Positions 21,443-30,847 of a DNA stretch of 64,000 nucleotides are shown here, piece by piece. A model generated the notes under the pieces. The model was not told where the DNA came from. It did not search any database and worked only from the letters and a program-made list of their open reading frames with translations. How positions within the stretch are numbered: the stretch's first letter is position 1; every line of letters starts with the position of its first letter. Source of the DNA: Euglena gracilis. Taxonomy: Eukaryota; Euglenida; Euglenophyceae; Euglenales. The translations under genes were made by a program, and so were the position numbers. The stretch is from positions 2,728,001 through 2,792,000 of the forward strand of contig CP154954.1 of the NCBI GenBank assembly GCA_039621445.1, given 5' to 3'.

Positions 21443-21834
21443 CCCCCCCCCCTTGTCTAAGCACCACCCTTGTCTAAGCACCACCCCCCCGGTTCTTACC
21501 CATCTTTTTACAGGTCATCGTCACGGGGAGGTTTATTTTGTGTGCATTTTTAAGGGAAATTTCTCAAAAATTTCGAAATTTCTGCAACTTCTGAGACCTG
21601 ATTTGGTGAGGTATTGTTGATTTCTGCATCCAAATGTGTGTAAGTTCAACAGTGCACCTTCAAATTAAGGGGAATTTTTCCTTTTCGGCGCGAAGCGCCG
21701 GATTTTTTTTGCAGTCAAATTTTTCCCCCTTGTCTAAGCACCGCCCCCCTGGTTCTTACCCATATTTTGGCAAAATAAGCACCACCCCCCTGGTTCTTAC
21801 CCATCTTTTCCGGTTCTTAGACAAGGGGGGGGGG
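21443..21834. mobile_element. C-run inverted-repeat element, family E, first member (copy 1)
   Basis: Begins C-run then TTGTCTAAGCACC and ends GGTTCTTAGACAA then G-run, the inverse. Inside are GGTTCTTACCCAT direct motifs, an AT-rich centre, and the hairpin CGGCGCGAAGCGCCG at 21,687. A diverged sister element is at 22,571-22,943 with the same order of blocks. Confidence 0.65.
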
Positions 21835-22317
21835 AGGTACTTTTCGGAAAGCGCCGAAGGCGCCGAAATTTTTTTAAAAAGGCGCTATTTTTAGTATTTT
21901 CCCAACTTTTTGGCCATTTTCCAGGAAAATTGAGTGGGTCCTCTGGGACCCCACGGGGGGGCCCCAGGGGGTGGGTGGGTGGATGTGGTCCCTTCCACTC
22001 CCTGCATCCGAGGCCCTTGGCAGAGACGGCTGTTCTGTGTGGCTGTTGACTGACCCCTCCTGTCCATGTCGACACGGCTCGAGATGAACACACTCCGCCG
22101 CTCCCCGGACCTTGGGACAGTGGACCTGCCTGCCTGTTTCTGGGCTGCTTGCATTGTCCCCAGAACAGCTCTCCCGCAGTCCTTTGCCTCAAGTTTCGCA
22201 TTTAATTAATTAAATTTTTTTTACTGTTTTATGTGGATGGATAATGGAACAGAATCCCAGAGAGTGGAGACGCCCAGTGTGACCCCCTGGTTGTTTTAAA
22301 AGTCATGCAACTTACCT
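21835..22317. other. Non-coding stretch
   Basis: Starts with AAGCGCCGAAGGCGCCGAAATT, a member of the hairpin family, followed by a GTGGGTCCTCTGGGACCCC palindrome. The GC-rich part at 22,000-22,190 is open in several frames in both copies without splice support. TTAATTAATTAAA occurs at 22,201. Confidence 0.45.
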
Positions 22318-22538
22318 CACAGGTTGCAGGTCATGGGGGTGTTATGACCCCCCCCCCCCCGGTCACAGGTTGCAGGTTGCGAAAAATTTAACACCACCGA
22401 ACTACGACCGCTCCCTCATTTACGACCGACCACCCCCCCGGTCGCAGGTTGCAATTATGGGGGTGTTACGACCCCCCCCCCCCGGTCACAGGTTGCAGGA
22501 ACCCACCCGGTCGTACGACAAGGGGGGGGGGGCGGGTA
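22318..22538. repeat. CCCGGTC-CAGGTTGCA internal repeat cluster
   Basis: Three C-run blocks each followed by GGTC(A/G)CAGGTTGCA alternate with single-copy spacers and end in CGTACGACAAGGGGG. Motifs are shared with the element at 17,983-18,123, so it is likely a related or nested inverted-repeat element. Confidence 0.5.
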
Positions 22539-22570
22539 AGGACCGCCTTGGTGTGTGTGTGTGTGTGTGT

Positions 22571-22943
22571 CCCCCTCCTGTCTAAGAACCACCCTTGTCT
22601 GAGCATCACCTCCTGGTTCTTACCCGTCTCTTTAAAGGTCTTCTTGGGGAGGCTTATTTTGTGTGTGTTTTTAGAGAAATTTCTTGAAAATTTGGAAATT
22701 TTTAGAAATTTCCGAAGCCTGATATGATGAGATTTTGTTGATTTTTGCATCCAAATTCCTATGAGTGCAACTGTGGACCTCCGAATTAAGGGAAATTTTT
22801 CCTTTTCGCCGCGAAGCGTCGGAGTTTTTCGCAGTCGAAAATTTCCCTCTTGTCTGAGCACCACCCCCCGGTTCTTACCCATAGTTTGGCAAATATATTT
22901 TGTGCTTACCCATGTTTTCCAGTGCTTAGATAAGGGGGGGGGG
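22571..22943. mobile_element. C-run inverted-repeat element, family E, second member (copy 1)
   Basis: Same block order as 21,443-21,834: TGTCTAAGAACC start, GGTTCTTACCCGTCT, an AT-rich centre ending TTTTTCCTTTTCGCCGCGAAG, a second GGTTCTTACCCAT, then GTGCTTAGATAA and a G-run. The two members are clearly homologous but diverged, so they are older than the large duplication. Confidence 0.62.
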
Positions 22944-23031
22944 AGGCAGGGTTCGATATAAGGACGGCACACGGGGTTTAGGTGGGGCTGTCACCCTCAC
23001 CCCTCCCCTCCTGTACCGGAGGGGGGTCCAC

Positions 23032-24235
23032 AGTTTTTCTGGGTCCGGGAGGCCAAAAAACATCGTTTCGGGCAAAAAAAATTTTTTTCGATTTTTTTCG
23101 ACTTTTTTGACCCGGTTTTCACCCAAAGTCAATGGGTCGGCGGCCCAAAACGGGGCGCCGGCGGGTCGAAAAAACTCTCGTTTTCGGCTTTTTTTTTTTT
23201 TTTTTTTTTCTCCGGGAGGCCAAAAAACATCGTTTCGGGCAAAAAAAATTTTTTTTTCGATTTTTTTCGACTTTTTTTACCCAGTTTTGACCCAAAGTAA
23301 ATGGGTCGGCGGCCCAAAACGGGGCGCCGGCGGGTCGAAAAACGCTTGTTTTCGGCTCGAAAACAGTTTTTTTTTTTTTTTTTTTTTTTCGTTTCGGGCA
23401 AAAAAATTTTTTTCGATTTTTTTCGACTTTTTTGACCCGGTTTTGACCCAAAGTCAATGGGTCGGCGGCCCAAAACGGGGCGCTGGCGGGTCGAAAAACG
23501 CTCGTTTTTGGCTCGAAAACAGTTTTTTTGGGTCCGGGAGGCCAAAAAACATCTTTTTGGGAAAAAAAAATTTTTTTCGATTTTTTTCGACTTTTTTGAC
23601 CCGGTTTTGACCCAAAGTCAATGGGTCGGCGGCCCAAAACGGGGCGCCGGCGGGTCGAAAAACGCTCGTTTTCGGCTCGAAAACAGTTTTTCCGGGTCCG
23701 GGAGGCCAAAAAACATCGTTTCGGGCAAAAAAAATTTTTTTTTCGATTTTTTTCGACTTTTTTGACCCGGTTTTGACCCAAAGTCAATGGGTCGGCGGCC
23801 CAAAACGGGGCGCCGGCGGGTCGAAAAACGCTCGTTTTCGGCTCAAAAACAGTTTTTCCGGGCCAAAAAACATCGTTTCGGGCAAAAATTTTTTTTCGAT
23901 TTTTTCGACTTTTTTGACCCGGGTTTGACCCAAAGTCAATGGGTCGGCGGCCCAAAACGGGGCCCGGCGGGTCGAAAAACGCTCGTTTTTTGCTCTAAAA
24001 AAGTTTTTTTTTTTGTCCGGGAGGCCAAAAAACATCGTTTCGGGCAAAAAATTTTTTCGATTTTTTTCGACTTATTTGACCCGGTTTTGACCCACAGTCA
24101 ATGGGTCGGCGGCCCAAAACGGGGCGCCGGCGGGTCGAAAAACGCTCGTTTTCGGCTCGAAAACAGTTTTTCCGGGCCAAAAAACATCGTTTCGGGCAAA
24201 AAAATTTTTCTCGATTTTTTTTGACTTTTTTGGCC
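23032..24235. repeat. Satellite, about 162-base unit, seven full units
   Basis: The anchor AATGGGTCGGCGGCCCAAAA occurs at 23,131, 23,300, 23,456, 23,620, 23,786, 23,938 and 24,100, spaced 152-169 bases. Each unit has GGGAGGCCAAAAAACATCG, a T-run plus CGATTTTTTTCGACTTTTTT, GACCCGGTTTTGACCCAAAG, then GGGGCGCCGGCGGGTCG. Unit lengths differ mainly in A/T runs. The Phe/Lys-rich frames across it are repeat artefacts. It begins where the duplication homology stops and is absent after copy 2. Confidence 0.96.
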
Positions 24236-24680
24236 GAAAACGGCTAAGTCGAATAGAGGGAAAAGTGTACAAAATGGCCTGAAATGGCCCAAATTGGCCA
24301 AAAAAACGCCCGTATCTCGGGCTGGGCGGGGAGTTGCGGGAAACCAAAATCCCAGTAGATAGAGCGTTCCAAGGGCTTCAATTTAGGTCTCCGGACATTT
24401 CCTTTGATTTTGCATCATTTTCGAGAAATTTTGAAAACATCGATTTTTTGACCCCCACCCCCCGAAAACGGCTAAGTCGAACAGAGGGAAAAGTGTACAA
24501 AACGGCCAGCTGCGCCGAAAATGGCCGTATCTCGGGCTAGGCGAGGAGTTGGGGGGAAATCAAAATACCGGTGGATGGGGCGTTCCAAGGGCTTCAAATT
24601 AGGTCTCCGGATATTTCCTTTGATTTGGCTTCATTTTGGAGATATTTTGAAAATGGACATTTTTTGGCCGAAATGGCAGA
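24228..24680. repeat. Two-unit tandem repeat of about 225 bases
   Basis: GAAAACGGCTAAGTCGAA, CAGAGGGAAAAGTGTACAAA, CGTATCTCGGGCT and GCGTTCCAAGGGCTTCAA occur twice in order, at about 24,236-24,457 and 24,466-24,680. It abuts the satellite. TAACTCGGGCCTGGCGGGGAGTTGGGGGTCAAA at 24,752 is a third, degenerate start. Confidence 0.85.
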
Positions 24681-25378
24681 GTCCAAAGGGGGGGGGGGCT
24701 CATCCAGGGGGGGCGGGTAAATCCTACCGAGTTTGGACCCCTTCGCGCGTGAATAACTCGGGCCTGGCGGGGAGTTGGGGGTCAAACCCAGGTGATTCGG
24801 AAACTAGGAATCCAGTCGCTCGCGACTGAAAAAAAATTCCGGGAACCGGGCCGGGATCATGGTGATAATCCGTCGGTTCTCCTGGTGGCCCCGACCCGGG
24901 GGGGGGGGGAGGGGGGGGGTCGAGGGGGGGATTTCGACGGTGGTAAGCTTCGCTCTTACCCATAAAGGGATAAGAGCTCAGCGACCCCCACCTATTCTGG
25001 GGGGGGGGAGGAGTTCTAGCCAGCACCTTTTTCCAGCCAGCCCTCGGGACTCCCTCAAGGAATTCCCTGGCTGAATCTTTATTTCAGTTTTCCCAAGATC
25101 GCAATCACGAGATTGGCTGGATTATTTTATGCAAATATCAACGTTCTTGCATCATATTCTGTGTACAATATTTCACATTATTTTTGGTTCACCTATTTAT
25201 CTATTTTTTCTATTTGTGTGTTGTCTTGAGTGCCATTAAACTAAGTCTGAGGCCAGCATTTATCGTTCCTGTTGACCCACCATGGTCAACACCGTCCCCA
25301 TGTCACTTCAGACAAGTTTTTTTCTGCACATGGTATGCCTTTCATAAAGGAGAGAAGCTGCACCCCAGAGCTTCTCCG
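24681..25378. other. Non-coding stretch
   Basis: G-runs at 24,688 and 24,899-24,920, a CCAGCC-family fragment at 25,017-25,050, then AT-rich DNA. No gene seen. Confidence 0.45.
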
Positions 25379-25500
25379 CCCCTCTGCCAAGCTGCCCTCT
25401 TCGGCGAAGAAGGACACCGGGCCCCCCCGCGGGTGGCCTTCCTTGCGACGTACGCCCAGTTCACCGCCGCGCACCGGCTCCGAGACCCCCCGGCCAGATT
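25379..25500 (+). CDS. Candidate GC-rich exon, frame uncertain
   Basis: Follows TGCACCCCAG and is GC-rich up to CCCCCCGGCCAG. One frame reads GHRAPPRVAFLATYAQFTAA and another reads a basic Ser/Pro-rich stretch. There is no second copy to choose between them and no clear donor. Confidence 0.22.
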
Positions 25501-25765
25501 GCCGCTCGCTTCCAGTGGACTCCGGCAGTCTCATTGGACGGCCGCTTTCCGCCATTTTTTCTTTCATTTTAAGCAAAAAAAGGCGTTTTCTTAATTTTGG
25601 TTGGCCCACGTTGACGTTTCACACGGGTCACTCCAACCCCGCCTGATCACCCCGGAGGGGGGGGGGGGGCGCTGTTTTTTTTCCCGGTGGAGGTGCCGGC
25701 ATTCTTCTTTGGGGGGGTCTTTCCTTTGACCGGGGGGACCCCACAACACCCCATGGGCCCATCAG

Positions 25766-25889
25766 GGGTGGGCGGCCGCCTGCCGGGCCGCCGTACGGGC
25801 CCCGGCTCAACGCTGCGGTGGACATCGTGGCGGAGGCCCTCCTCCTGGCAGCTGGGAGCCGCACCTTCGTGCTGGCCAAGCACCTATGA
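25766..25889 (+). CDS. Candidate exon, helical Ala/Leu-rich, unknown product
   Basis: After GGCCCATCAG one frame reads YGPRLNAAVDIVAEALLLAA then GSRTFVLAKHL before a TGA at 25,887. It looks like coding for an amphipathic helix. A second exon with a similar RxFxLAK motif follows at 26,043, separated by a minisatellite. I do not recognise the family. Confidence 0.38.
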
Positions 25890-25902
25890 ACTGATTTGTG
25901 GT

Positions 25903-26018
25903 GTGACTGGGGCGTGACTGGGGCGTGACTGGGGCGTGACTGGGGAGTGACTGGGGCGTGACTGGGGCGTGACTGTGGCGTGACTGGGGCGTGACTGGGC
26001 GTGACTGGGCGTGACCTG
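25903..26018. repeat. GTGACTGGGGC minisatellite
   Basis: About eleven 10-11 base units (GTGACTGGGGC with GTGACTGGGC and GTGACTGTGGC variants). It lies in the probable intron between the two LAK-motif exons. Confidence 0.95.
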
Positions 26019-26042
26019 GTGTGGGATTCTGGATGACCATAG

Positions 26043-26184
26043 GCGCTTCGCGCTGGCCAAGCGGGCCCGGCGGTACTGCCGAGCCCTCGCGGTGCTGCGG
26101 AAGCACGTGTCCGACGCCCTCCTCCCGCCGTGCCGTCGGCCGTGTGAATGGAGGTTTTATGAATGGCAGGGCATGGATCCATAA
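26043..26184 (+). CDS. Candidate exon, basic helical, unknown product
   Basis: Acceptor ATGACCATAG. Reads RFALAKRARRYCRALAVLRK then HVSDALLPPCRRP before TAA at 26,182. A GTGTGA donor after CGGCC (about 26,144) would end the exon earlier. The bases encoding RFALAK resemble those encoding RTFVLAK at the end of the previous exon, so one may be a partial duplicate of the other. Confidence 0.38.
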
Positions 26185-26907
26185 GCCACAGAACCAGAAG
26201 TGAAGTACTCAGCGCCATTTGCGCAGTGGCTTACGGCTAATTTGGTGGTAAGTGCCACAAATCGTGGGGCGAGAGGGGAGCAGGGGGTTGCTGCCCAAGG
26301 TTCGATGTGTGCTGATACTCCTGCGGCCTATAACTAATTCGCCACATGCTGTTAGCTGAATCCCTCACCTGTTCAATTTGCTGAATTGCGGAATGGGACC
26401 TGTCCAAAATGCAAATTCAAGCAACCTCTTTAAACTGCAAGTAGAATGAAGGGAACAAGTAGCCAAAAATACCAACTGGCAGCTGCTTTTTGTAACCAAT
26501 AACACTCTATGTCTACAGTTTTTACTCTTTTTCTTAATGCAAATGTGAAGGCACACATTTTGACTCCCAAAAATGTGTTGCCACCATGTTTTGATCTTTT
26601 GGTGAAACAGATAAGCACTTTAAGTGACCATTTATCGATCTGCAAGAACCCCAAACTCAAACGAACCCCAAATTTCAGTATTTGGTTAAATTCGTCAAAC
26701 CTGTCAAAAATCCAATTTTTTTTTGCCGTCAAGATCTTCACCGCCTTGCGCTAAAAGCCGTGAAAATTTGACCGTGAAAATTTGACAGTGGTGAAATTTT
26801 TTTGACACAGGCCAGCTTCATCGGGCCCGAACCCGCGGGTGGGTTCTACAGCCTGGCTGGTGTCTGCTGGTTGGGAAAGAGGTCCTGGACCCCCCCACTA
26901 AGGTCCT
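26185..26907. other. AT-rich stretch
   Basis: No splice-bounded coding region. A minus-strand frame at 26,430-26,741 is open but is composed like non-coding AT-rich DNA. The GTGAAAATTTGAC motif is tandemly repeated at 26,761. Confidence 0.4.
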
Positions 26908-27231
26908 CTAGGGCGGGCACCCCCGGGTCCTTAAGAAAAATCCTGGTTGCCTAATTTTAGGATAGGGGCTGGAACAAAAACTTCCAGAAGAATTCCCTGG
27001 TGGGTGAAATGCTGCCAACGCTTGGATAAATTTGCTTGCCAATGGGGAAGCTGCCAGCCAATCATCTTGAATTAAATCTCCCAAACTGACAAAAACAGTT
27101 GGCAACCTCTCAACATTCAAAACCGTGCCCACCAGCACCAGCATAGGATATTTTTCCTGGCCACCACGAGCATTTTTCAAAAGAAAAGCGATAATGTGTT
27201 GTTGCATGCGTTGTTGTAAAAGAAGAGCAGC
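26908..27231 (-). pseudogene. Broken minus-strand ORF, protein-like, possibly repeat-derived
   Basis: The frame read leftward from about 27,231 gives RYAALLLQQRMQQHIIAFLL, then KYPMLVLVGTVLNVERLPTV and FVSLGDLIQDDWLAASPLAS, KFIQALAAFH. It then loses sense at about 27,000, where the next frame continues with REFFWKFLFQPL and a stop. This is what a one-base frameshift in a real protein gene would look like. From memory the P-x-L-x-x-x-G...FV...F-K pattern recalls uncharacterised repetitive proteins in animal genomes, but that is unverified. No start context or introns were identified. Confidence 0.4.
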
Positions 27232-27739
27232 GTATCTTGTGCATCATTCATGTTATTGGCCCTGGTGATGCACGCTCTGGTGCCTTTTTTTTCTGGAGGG
27301 AATCAAATTTGTGAGGGTTTGGCGCCTCAAACAGCAACTTCCCTTCTTTTCCTTCTTCTTTAGGGGGTCATTGTGCAATGTGATGGCTCGTCAGCGGCGT
27401 AGCACCCTCATTTTCGGCAGAAGATGGCAGTTGAACTTCCCCTCCATTTATTCCGACCCCCCTCCGAAAAGAAACACAACAAACAATGAATGCCTACCCC
27501 TCTCCAAAGTGCCAACTGCCTGAAAGTTCACATTGAAAGGAATCAAAGCGCAATGGGAGGACGACAGAAAGGAGCGTTCACAATGAAAAGATGAACAAAC
27601 ATAGACTGCTTCAGCGATGCCAGTTGACGAAAGCATATCGTGACTGCATGGGCACAAGCAATTTTTTGCAATTTGAGTTTTTTGACTGCTGAAACAATTC
27701 TCACCCCCAACTCACTCTTTTTGGTTTTTTTTCCCCCAG
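27232..27739. other. Non-coding stretch
   Basis: AT-rich with short open frames on both strands and no splice support. Confidence 0.4.
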
Positions 27740-27930
27740 GAGTCGGCCTGCCACTGATGCACAGCACCTGCACCACATCTCTTCTGATGGAGCTCCTTCA
27801 CGAATATGCTGCCGACTCTGGGCAGGGGGGCACCAAGTCCCCAGATTCGGCAAAGGATTGTGAGCTTTCAGCCGTGGTTTCGGGATCCCCAAATTTCATA
27901 TACGGAGTCATTCATCCCAACTCCCCTGAG
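27740..27930 (+). CDS. Candidate coding stretch, unknown product
   Basis: After TTTTTTCCCCCAG a frame reads GVGLPLMHSTCTTSLLMELL then HEYAADSGQ and onward to 27,972. It could be an exon ending before the next candidate. There is no second copy for comparison and no clear donor. Confidence 0.25.
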
Positions 27931-28172
27931 GAATTGATGCAACGTGGACACAATACCGACGGGTTGGGCTGAATGCTGCCCGCTTTGCAAATGAAGAGAG
28001 CAGGACGGTCCCAGCAAACTCGTACCTGAGGGCGAAGAATCATCGCATCGCCGCCGTGTTGGACAGCTGGCGGATCCGCGAAGCTCAGATTCGAGAGGCG
28101 GGGCTGTCCCCTGTCAAGACGAGCCAGCGGCGTCGTATGGCGTTTCGTCTGGGCTGCATGCTTTTTTTTTAG
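27931..28172 (+). CDS. Candidate terminal exon of 79 codons, unknown product
   Basis: Starting after CCCCTGAG in phase 2 the frame reads IDATWTQYRRVGLNAARFAN, ESRTVPANSYLRAKNHRIAA, VLDSWRIREAQIREAGLSPV and a basic end, stopping at TAG 28,170-28,172. Lack of an ATG hides it from simple ORF searches. The YLRxxxHRxxxxxDSWRxRE character recalls the tail of the mTERF-like gene and the exon ending at 29,640. The upstream border is inferred. Confidence 0.42.
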
Positions 28173-28924
28173 CAGCCCTGTGCACTGTGTACATTGGCTT
28201 TCTTTGGATAACCATGCGTTGACAAAGGCACACCTTAATGGGAACGAGGTTGTGCTTTTATGAGGAAAAAAAAGCTTCTTTCGGCCTCTCAGAGGTGAGC
28301 ATTTTTTTCACACTGTGAATGCGGCAATACACAGATGCGGCATGGACACATTTTTTTTGCATTTTTTTTTTTTGTTTTGTTCTTTTGTTGTTTTCCCTCT
28401 GGATTTTTTCAAGTTCTTTCAAATGAAATGATGTGGAAATAAGAATCTCCTTTTCACCTTTTTTTTTCCTTGTGGAAGATCTTCGCATTTTTTTCTGTTT
28501 TGATTAACAAATAATTTTTTTTTGAATTGGTACGCCACCAAAAAGTCACGGACATTTGTTGAAAATCCGAGAAAGCTGGGGCATAAACCCCTTAAAAGCC
28601 CCCTTCTCCAAAATTTGAAACCCCTTCCAAAAATATCCCAAAAAAAACTGGAAAAAAATGAGAACTGTCGAGAATTGTGTTTCAAAACCCCTTATATATG
28701 CGTGCATATATGTTTGTATATTCCTGTCCCAATATACGTCCAATTGAGTGTCCCAGTAGCATTTCTTTTTTGCCTTTTTTAATTCTTTTGTGTCGCTTTG
28801 TCCCCCATCCTTGCGCATGTTTTTGGGGCTGTTGTTCGGAAGAAGCAACCTAGCTGCGTCCTTCCATTGTCCCCGACGGCCAGGCAACTGCTGGATTGGA
28901 ACACCACCATCTTGTTGCAATATA
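28173..28924. other. AT-rich non-coding stretch
   Basis: Long A and T runs (28,341-28,400, 28,459-28,470, 28,516). No coding signal with splice support. Confidence 0.5.
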
Positions 28925-29002
28925 CATATATATGTATATATACATGTATGTGTGTGTATATATATACACACACACGTATGTATACACACACACACACACA
29001 CA

Positions 29003-29050
<48 letters not shown>

Positions 29051-29330
29051 CACTCACACCACGCACGCACGCACACGCACGCACACCCACGCACGCACGC
29101 ACGCACTCACGCACGCACGCACGCACGCACACACTCCGCACGCACTCACACACGCACGCACACACGAAAGGGGGGAATGGGCACATTGGGAACGCCACCA
29201 TATTAATGCAACATATACATGTATGTATGTATATATGTATATATATGATATTATTAGTTCAAATAATATATAAATAAAATGAACATAATATATTCATACT
29301 ATACGTGTACATATAAATGATATGATATTA
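28925..29330. repeat. TA, CA and CGCA microsatellite cluster
   Basis: TATATACA runs at 28,921-28,978, CA at 28,985-29,000, about 40 CGCA units with CACT interruptions to 29,165, then ATGTATGTATATATG and AT-rich blocks. Frames across it are simple-repeat artefacts. Confidence 0.96.
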
Positions 29331-29502
29331 ATAGTTTATTTTGTCTCTGGTTGAGCTGGTTGACTGGGTTGTGCCAAAGGACAAAATAAAAGGGACAAAT
29401 AAATAAATGGAATAATTTTGAGTTTCAATTCCAGAGTTTGAGTTTTTGAGTTTCGCTCTTACCAAACCATCACCACTTTTGGAGACTCCCCCCTCCCCCC
29501 AG

Positions 29503-29640
29503 CGGTGTCCTGCAGCCGAGTTGAAAGAGGGAACTGTTCGGGCACTGTACCGGGAGAGGCACACTGAGTACCGCCAAGCGCTTCGGCAATGGCGGCTGCA
29601 TCGATTTGGCCGGGGCTTTCCCCCCAAAGTGGCCCGCTGA
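29503..29640 (+). CDS. Candidate terminal exon, basic C-terminal tail
   Basis: After CCCCTCCCCCCAG in phase 0 the frame reads RCPAAELKEGTVRALYRERH then TEYRQALRQWRLHRFGRGFP and stops at TGA 29,638-29,640. The spacing YRxxxxxWRxxR resembles the last exon of the mTERF-like gene, so this may be the end of a related paralogue whose earlier exons are not recognisable here. Confidence 0.42.
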   Translation, partial: RCPAAELKEGTVRALYRERHTEYRQALRQWRLHRFGRGFPPKVAR

Positions 29641-29890
29641 ACGCCGCAATTTGGATTGAATAGTTGACGGTGAGGGGTCAAGGTACACCGTGCCAAAAAG
29701 CCTTGAGTTTTAAACGGCGCCAAATGATGGTGTGCAAATAGTATCACTGTATCCCTGCCACTGTGGACATTTGGCCAGTCAATATTGGCGTGCTTGCCGG
29801 CGCAGAGGTACTTACATGGATCTCCTCATGATTCCATTTCAATACGCTTTCATGCCGCACTTTCATGGCTGGACTCCTCTCAGCCTGCAG

Positions 29891-30035
29891 TGTGCAAGTC
29901 TTGGCCGAACCCCAGCAGACGAATCCGCCAGCTGCCCGGCCGCAGTTCATTTTCACTCCCAACCGTCCTGTTGCTCAGCCTGTGGCTCTCTCTATGCAAT
30001 GGCAACAACCTCCATTTCTTGAAGTCTCTCCCTGG
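29891..30035 (+). CDS. Well-bounded exon, Pro/Gln-rich, unknown product
   Basis: Acceptor CTCAGCCTGCAG and strong donor CCCTGG|GTGAGC. One base then 48 codons, VQVLAEPQQTNPPAARPQFI then FTPNRPVAQPVALSMQWQQP. Low-complexity proline/glutamine content suggests a disordered linker. It ends in phase 0, which fits the next exon. Confidence 0.55.
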
Positions 30036-30288
30036 GTGAGCCCTTTGGGGGGGGGGTCGTTCCCCCGGGTGGCAGTGGTGACCACATCGACAGGCTGAAG
30101 TTTAGGGAGTGGCTAACCCACCAGGGGGGGGGGGGCTTACTTGAGGCGGTGGCTGTTGAGTGGTGGGTGGGACACTCTGGCAAAAGCCCCCGGGCGCTCT
30201 CCGAAGGCGCCGGAATTTCAGCAATGGCTCTTTTTGGTTGAAACTCTGCCCACGACCAGGCACTCCACGGCACTCTCAGACCCACCAG

Positions 30289-30438
30289 GGGTTGGTTGAA
30301 TTCAGCCTGGGGAGGCCCAAAGTGACCGACCTTCCCGAGATTGTTGACTGGCGGCCCCAACCGGGCTCGGTGAGCAATGCGTATGTTCCCGCCAACGTCA
30401 CAATGCAGGAGCTGGTCGGTTGCGCGTGGGCCGCTTGA
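30289..30438 (+). CDS. Exon following 29,891 exon, unknown product
   Basis: Acceptor AGACCCACCAG in phase 0. Reads GLVEFSLGRPKVTDLPEIVD then WRPQPGS, after which there is a strong donor TCG|GTGAGC at 30,369. If unspliced it continues SVSNAYVPANVTMQELVGCA to a TGA at 30,436. Phase agreement with the previous exon and two GTGAGC donors make this pair the best-supported unassigned gene in this interval. Confidence 0.5.
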   Translation, partial: GLVEFSLGRPKVTDLPEIVDWRPQPGSVSNAYVPANVTMQELVGCAWAA

Positions 30439-30611
30439 ACTCTCATACATGATGCACATGCAACTGGTCGCATGTTTTTGTTTGGTCCGTTTGGGGGTGA
30501 GCCTCCAAAGGCAGATGTCTAACTGCCACCCAATGAAGGTGTTGCAAAACCCAGTTCCCCAAGGCTTTGTATTTTTTGATTTTATGCTCATGTTTGTGGA
30601 CTTCCCCACAG

Positions 30612-30844
30612 GATGTTACGTGCCGCTGGCTGATATGCGTCAGATGATTTTCAAACCATTTCCCGTTCCTTCAGAGGTTTTTGTTTTCAAACCCAGCGCA
30701 CAGGATCGTCACTTTATTCCTTCTTCGTGTCCGAGGTGCTCATCGCACCTCAAGAGATGCGAGTTCAGCCCCGTCCCTAAAGTTTCCACAGAGGCAGTGG
30801 AGGGCATAGATTCATTTAACACCTGTTTGAACGCAGCGGCGTAA
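30612..30844 (+). CDS. Candidate terminal exon with CPRC...C motif
   Basis: After TTCCCCACAG two bases then CYVPLADMRQMIFKPFPVPS, EVFVFKPSAQDRHFIPSSCP, RCSSHLKRCEFSPVPKVSTE and on to TAA at 30,842. The CPRCSSHLKRC cluster could bind zinc, but only three cysteines and one histidine are close together. The phase does not follow directly from the donor at 30,369, so an exon may be missing. Confidence 0.45.
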
Positions 30845-30847
30845 TTT

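Larger units (their letters stand above)
1..23029. repeat. Large duplicated segment, copy 1
   Basis: Position 1 aligns with position 34,203 and the match continues in the same orientation to about 23,029, where both copies read GGAGGGGGGTCC before diverging. Shared landmarks in order are a TG microsatellite, a MITE with identical target duplications, the mTERF-like exons, a GAT microsatellite, a CA microsatellite and two C-rich inverted-repeat elements. Differences include substitutions, homopolymer length changes, a small inversion near 9.1 kb, about 540 bases found only here (9,508-10,048) and several blocks found only in copy 2. The left end is cut by the window, so the unit may extend further left. 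Confidence 0.96.

Noticed and set aside
23032-24235. Possible CRISPR array
   Set aside because: Units are about 162 bases and homologous throughout, with no short repeat and unique-spacer pattern, in eukaryotic context.
23107-24347. Frames up to 278 codons on both strands in the satellite array
   Set aside because: Phe/Lys-rich periodic translations of a 162-base tandem unit with variable A/T runs; the frame is not maintained between units.
26430-26741. Minus-strand 103-codon frame
   Set aside because: Composition matches AT-rich non-coding DNA, with no motif and no second line of support.
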